A DNA stretch of 26,308 nt from an uncultured Eubacteriales bacterium (lineage in GTDB: Bacteria; Bacillota; Clostridia; Oscillospirales; CAG-272): positions 1-26,308 of the forward strand of contig CAKSPO010000027.1 in assembly GCA_934481515.1 (NCBI GenBank), in the 5' to 3' direction. How positions within the stretch are numbered: the first letter of the stretch is position 1; every line of letters begins with the position of its first letter. A model generated the notes under the pieces. It did no database searches. It saw only the letters and a list, made by a program, of their open reading frames with translations, and was not told the origin of the DNA. A program made the position numbers and the translations under genes. Positions 22,862 through 26,308 of this stretch are shown here, one piece after another.

Positions 22862-22874
22862 GGAAACGGTTTCC
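22862..22874. promoter_or_regulatory. Palindromic operator-like site before the first FAD oxidoreductase gene
   Basis: GGAAACGGTTTCC is a perfect palindrome around a central G. It lies 25 nt before ATG 22899 and 13 bp upstream of the regulator's -35 box. It resembles LacI/CcpA-family operators (AAACG-TTT core) but has about three mismatches to the cre consensus. It could serve carbon control, the AraC regulator, or an unseen LacI protein. Confidence 0.5.
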
Positions 22875-22898
22875 ATTCTGAATGCAGGAGGACGGAAT

Positions 22899-24689
22899 AT
22901 GCCATTGAATGAAAAAACAATTCAGACGGATTTTTGCGTGATCGGCGGAGGCGTTGCCGGTACCTTTGCGGCGATTACTGCCGCCCGGCTCGGTGTCCGG
23001 ACCGTGTTGGTTCACGAGCGTCCCGTTTTCGGAGGAAATGCTTCCGGAGAGATTCGAATGTGGGTATGCGGTGCGCAACAGCGGGAACTCCGCGAAGCGG
23101 GATTGCAGGAGGAATGGGAGCTGGAAAATGCATATTTCAACCCGACCAAAAACTGGTATCTGTTTGATACGCTCCTTTATGATATGGTTGCGCGGGAGAA
23201 AAATCTGACCGCACTTCCGAACACAACCTGCTTTGACGCCGACTGCGAGCACACCGGCGAGGGAGGAAGCATCCGAAGCATCACTGCCTACCAGATGACC
23301 ACACAGACAAGGTGGAAGGTGGAGGCGGCGTATTTTGCGGATTGTTCCGGAGACAGCATTCTGGCACCCCTTACGGGAGCGCACTTTATGTATGGCAGGG
23401 AAGCGGCAGGGGAATACGGAGAGGAGACGGTTTCCTCCCGCGAAAGCGGAGACCGGAAAACAATGGGAAACAGTCTCCTGCTACAGGCGCGGGAGACGGA
23501 CCATAAAATTCCCTTTATCGCGCCGGATTTTGCGGAAAAGGTCAGCGTGGAGAAACTGAAAAGCAAGAGGGTCAATCTGCAAAACCCCAGTGAAAACTTC
23601 TGGTATCTGGAGCTTGGCGGAAACGGAGACGTGATCGGAGATGCGGAGACCGTCAACCGCCGCCTGCTTTCGTTGTGCCTCGGCGCTTGGGATACCATCA
23701 AGAATTCGGGGGCATTTGACGCGGACAACTTTGACTTGGAGTTTTTGGGCTTTCTGCCCGCAAAACGGGAATCCCGCCGCATGCGCGGGGATTACGTACT
23801 GACTGCCGGAGATATTCTGCGAGGCGGACCTTTTGCGGATACGGTTGCTTATGGCGGCTGGGGCTTGGATGACCATAACCCGGACGGCTTTGACGGAGAG
23901 AAAAGCAACCGTAATCAACCGCTTCCGGGCGCTTACGGAATCCCGTACCGGTGCCTGTATTCCGAGAACGTGGAAAACCTGTTTTTTGCCGGCAGGAACA
24001 TTTCCGCAACACATATGGCAATGAGCTCCGCCCGGGTGATGGGAAGCTGCGGCTGTCTCGGTCAGGCGGTGGGATGCGCCGCTTTTGTCGCGAAGAAATA
24101 CGACACAACCCCGCGCGGCGCCGGAGCGCACGTTGCAGAAATCCAGCAGCTTCTTTTGCATCATGACTGCTATCTTCCACACGTTTCAAGATCTGTCTCA
24201 CCGCTTTGCCGGAGCGCAAGACTGACCATCCGCGGCGCTTCCGCCGTTGCCGATCCGGAAAAACTTCGGGACGGACAGGATCGGAATCTTGAAAAAAACG
24301 CGACCGGAATCCGTCTTGCAAACGGCAGCAGGATCGTGTATGACTTTGGCGATGCCGTACCGGTTGAGGGGGTCAAAATTGTATTTGACAGTGATCTGCT
24401 GCGCCGAACCGTCGGAACGGATGACCCGACAGAGCGCTTCCATTCCACCCGCGCCAATATTCTTTTCACTTCTCCCGTGATGCGTGTGCCGCAAACGCTT
24501 GCAAAGCACTTCCGGATAACCGGAACAGGAGCGGACGGGAAAGAAACCGTTCTTTTTGAAACGGAACGGAATCTGCGACGGAATGTTCTTCTTGCGGTTT
24601 GCGGCACTTATAAAACCATCGCGCTTACCGTGTTTGAAAATTACGGGGGCACAGCCGAAACAGGATTGTTTACCTTTGAAGTTTATTAA
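22899..24689 (+). CDS. FAD-dependent oxidoreductase (FAD_oxidored type) with extra C-terminal domain
   Basis: A 596-residue flavoprotein. The N-terminal Rossmann motif CVIGGGVAG (13-21) is followed by VLVHERPVFGGNASGE, and the second FAD block FFAGRNISATHMAMSSARVM lies near 358-377 with LGQAVG behind it. This layout fits the FAD_oxidored group (PF12831-like), whose members are mostly uncharacterised. Residues from about 430 to 596 form an extra beta-rich region, perhaps a jelly-roll or carbohydrate-binding-like domain (inference). No signal peptide or membrane helix is seen, so it is cytoplasmic. GGAGGAC lies just before ATG 22899. It is divergent from the AraC/PocR gene and 196 nt upstream of a second, different FAD oxidoreductase. 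The substrate is unknown. Confidence 0.85.
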   Translation: MPLNEKTIQTDFCVIGGGVAGTFAAITAARLGVRTVLVHERPVFGGNASGEIRMWVCGAQQRELREAGLQEEWELENAYFNPTKNWYLFDTLLYDMVAREKNLTALPNTTCFDADCEHTGEGGSIRSITAYQMTTQTRWKVEAAYFADCSGDSILAPLTGAHFMYGREAAGEYGEETVSSRESGDRKTMGNSLLLQARETDHKIPFIAPDFAEKVSVEKLKSKRVNLQNPSENFWYLELGGNGDVIGDAETVNRRLLSLCLGAWDTIKNSGAFDADNFDLEFLGFLPAKRESRRMRGDYVLTAGDILRGGPFADTVAYGGWGLDDHNPDGFDGEKSNRNQPLPGAYGIPYRCLYSENVENLFFAGRNISATHMAMSSARVMGSCGCLGQAVGCAAFVAKKYDTTPRGAGAHVAEIQQLLLHHDCYLPHVSRSVSPLCRSARLTIRGASAVADPEKLRDGQDRNLEKNATGIRLANGSRIVYDFGDAVPVEGVKIVFDSDLLRRTVGTDDPTERFHSTRANILFTSPVMRVPQTLAKHFRITGTGADGKETVLFETERNLRRNVLLAVCGTYKTIALTVFENYGGTAETGLFTFEVY

Positions 24690-24885
24690 AATAAAAGCAA
24701 CACCGTGCACTTCGCGATTCGCACTCGCATTTTTATCTTTTCACGTCATACTTCATAAAGCCCTTGCTTGTAGCGGGTTGCAACCTGCGAATTTTTGTAT
24801 CGTTTTACGAAAAATCTGACTGCGCATGCACCATCGGAATTGCGCGGTATTACTTAAAATCATCCAAACAGAGGAGAGAAAGAAT
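24690..24885 (+). other. Gap between the two FAD oxidoreductase genes with a near-palindrome
   Basis: No gene is seen in these 196 bp. GCGGGTTG/CAACCTGC (24773-24788) is a 16-bp palindrome broken by one G-T pair. As RNA it can fold into a 5-bp stem with a TTGCAA loop followed by GAATTTTT, a weak terminator or attenuator. Alternatively it is a protein-binding site. No good -35/-10 pair was found; GAGGAG (24871-24876) is the ribosome binding site of the next gene. Confidence 0.45.
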
Positions 24886-26220
24886 ATGGAGAACACGGAT
24901 TTGTTGGGAAGCTTTTTCCGGGAAGAAGCAAGGCAGGTGCCGGTCATCGCGGAAACCGACGTACTGGTTTGCGGCGGAGGTCCCGCCGGAATCGGCGCCG
25001 CAATCACCGCCGCCCGGCAGGGGGTCGGGACGATGCTGGTCGAAGCTTCGGAATGCCTTGGCGGAATTGCCACAGCGGGAATGATGTCGCACTGGGGCGG
25101 ACGATCCTCCAGCCGGGTCATGCGGGAAATTTTCGGACGCGCCAGGGAAAAAGGCACGCTTTTCGGGTGGATTGAGGAGAACGACAGCGGAATCAATGCC
25201 ATCGCACACGATGTCCAAAAAATCGTTTTGGAAGAAATGGCACTGGAAGCAGGCGTGAAGCTTCTGTACGGAACCTTCGTCTGCGGTGCCGATGTGAAGG
25301 ACGGCAGAATGCAAGGCGTTTTCGTTGAAAACAAGAGCGGGCGCGGATTCATCCGGGCAAAAGCAGTGGTGGATGCCACCGGAGACGGTGACGTTGCCTT
25401 CCATGCCGGTGTTCCTTTTTGCCTTGGCAGGGAGACGGATCACCGGATGCAGCCGGCAACACTGATGTTTAAATTGGGCGGCGTTGATTACGCCCGGGCG
25501 GTTTTTCCGGGAAGCTTTGAGAGCCTGGTTCCGACAGAGAAGGGGGAATTGCAGGCACTTGGGAAAAAACTGCTTCCGTTCCCCGCGGGTCATGTCCTTC
25601 TGTACCGCCAGCCGACGGACGGAACCGTATGCGTGAATATGACCAACGCGGTCGGCACAGACGGAACGGATGCAGAGTCCGTGACGCGCGCCCTGATCGA
25701 ATGCCGGTCACAGATCGCACCGATTGTCCGATTCCTTCAGGAATACGTGCCCGGATATGAGCATTGCTGGCTGATGAGTTCCGCATCGCTTCTCGGCATC
25801 AGGGAAACGCGGCATTTTGAAGGACTGGAGCGCCTGAGGGAGGATGACGTTCTGACGGCAAGGTATTATGAAAATTGGGTTGTGCGACATGCGTTTTTCA
25901 ATTTTGATGTTCACAACCTTACCGGTTCCGGACTTGACAAAACCGGAATTCAGAAGGAATGGAAGCAGAATGGCACCTATACGATTCCTTACGGTTGCCT
26001 GCTGCCGAAGAAGGTGGAGGGACTGCTGCTGTCCGGCAGAAATATTTCCGGCAGCCATCTTGCACACTCAAATTTCCGGATTATGTCCGTGTGTATTGCA
26101 CTTGGAGAAGCGGCAGGAGCCGCCGCGGCATTGACAGTTCTGCATCATCTGAACACTCTGCGGGAAGTGGATGTCCGGAAAATTCAGCAGATCGTCGGAG
26201 ACGGCGACGGGGAATTCTGA
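24886..26220 (+). CDS. FAD-dependent oxidoreductase (FAD_oxidored type)
   Basis: A 444-residue flavoprotein without the extra C-terminal domain of its neighbour. It has DVLVCGGGPAGIGAAITAA (FAD phosphate loop at about 30-35), then MLVEASECLGGIATAGMM, the VVDATGDGDVAFHAG block, and near the end LLSGRNISGSHLAHSNFRIM with LGEAAG. These match the same family as the preceding gene, but the two are clearly different in length and sequence, so they are distant paralogues rather than a recent duplication. GAGGAG 9 nt before ATG 24886 sets the start; the frame is open from 24826. It is cytoplasmic by the lack of a signal peptide. The two proteins may be successive or partner enzymes on one substrate (inference). 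Confidence 0.85.
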   Translation: MENTDLLGSFFREEARQVPVIAETDVLVCGGGPAGIGAAITAARQGVGTMLVEASECLGGIATAGMMSHWGGRSSSRVMREIFGRAREKGTLFGWIEENDSGINAIAHDVQKIVLEEMALEAGVKLLYGTFVCGADVKDGRMQGVFVENKSGRGFIRAKAVVDATGDGDVAFHAGVPFCLGRETDHRMQPATLMFKLGGVDYARAVFPGSFESLVPTEKGELQALGKKLLPFPAGHVLLYRQPTDGTVCVNMTNAVGTDGTDAESVTRALIECRSQIAPIVRFLQEYVPGYEHCWLMSSASLLGIRETRHFEGLERLREDDVLTARYYENWVVRHAFFNFDVHNLTGSGLDKTGIQKEWKQNGTYTIPYGCLLPKKVEGLLLSGRNISGSHLAHSNFRIMSVCIALGEAAGAAAALTVLHHLNTLREVDVRKIQQIVGDGDGEF

Positions 26221-26244
26221 ACCGCGCTTGCAAAAACGATAAAA

Positions 26245-26308
26245 GGGGGTGTGAAAAACTCATTTTGAGTTTTTCACACCCCCGACGACATTGGTCTCGG
26301 CGGCTGAA
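26245..26308 (-). terminator. Tag-plus-hairpin element, copy B (runs off the right edge)
   Basis: A perfect 18-bp stem (26245-26262 / 26266-26283) with a TTT loop, arms GGGGGTGTGAAAAACTCA and its complement. Read on the minus strand it is preceded by the 25-nt tag TTCAGCCGCCGAGACCAA... (26308 back to 26284) and followed by TTTT, so it is a terminator for a minus-strand gene beyond the window, and possibly for the FAD gene. The tag matches that at 5216-5240 in 22 of 25 positions. Confidence 0.78.

Noticed and set aside
1..26308. CRISPR arrays, tRNA or rRNA genes, insertion sequences, attachment sites
   Set aside because: No regularly spaced repeats, no cloverleaf or rRNA-like stretch, and no transposase or integrase motif was seen by eye.

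Overview
The window looks like a chromosomal segment of a moderately GC-rich Clostridia-type Firmicute, plausibly an anaerobic gut Oscillospiraceae or Christensenellaceae relative (inference from gene content only). The signs are Rex, DnaD-domain and DnaI-like replication proteins, an HPr with both His15 and Ser46, a YwlE-type arginine phosphatase, the yajC/TIGR04086 pair, an AraC regulator with a PocR-type sensor domain, strong AGGAGG-like ribosome binding sites and sigma-A type promoters. Most genes are core housekeeping genes. No tRNA, rRNA, CRISPR array, transposase or phage gene was seen.

Region 1 (1-5071, + strand): the 3' part of a ywlE-like phosphatase gene, then rimI and tsaD (protein acetylation and tRNA t6A). 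A 270-bp gap with a cluster of DnaA-box-like 9-mers follows. Then come rex, a DnaD-domain gene and a DnaC/DnaI-like helicase-loader gene in one tight run.

Region 2 (5072-10237): a two-hairpin intergenic region, then holA and ftsK/spoIIIE on the minus strand. Region 3 (10238-12295): a divergent promoter region, then recA-recX on the plus strand. Region 4 (12296-13396, minus strand): yajC and a TIGR04086-type membrane protein gene, separated by a structured hairpin that buries the second gene's ribosome binding site. Region 5 (13654-14876): rimM-trmD. Region 6 (15151-15423): a lone ptsH (HPr) with its own promoter and terminator. Region 7 (15527-20579): uvrC-rsmD-coaD, a membrane protein with EF-hand-like loops, and a Wzx/MATE-like flippase, mostly joined by 4-nt overlaps. 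Region 8 (20717-21646): cysK with its own promoter, operator-like repeats and a bidirectional terminator.

Region 9 (21899-26220) is the accessory part. An AraC/PocR regulator is divergent from two different FAD-dependent oxidoreductases of the FAD_oxidored (PF12831-like) type, with a 13-bp palindrome in the shared promoter region. This is the best candidate for an uncharacterised metabolic module.

The most distinctive non-coding signal is a family of long terminator-like hairpins sharing an ACTCA/TGAGT core at 5241-5280, 12314-12360 and 26245-26283. Two of them, 21 kb apart and in opposite orientation, also share a 25-nt flanking tag (22 of 25 identical), and their stems differ by compensatory changes.
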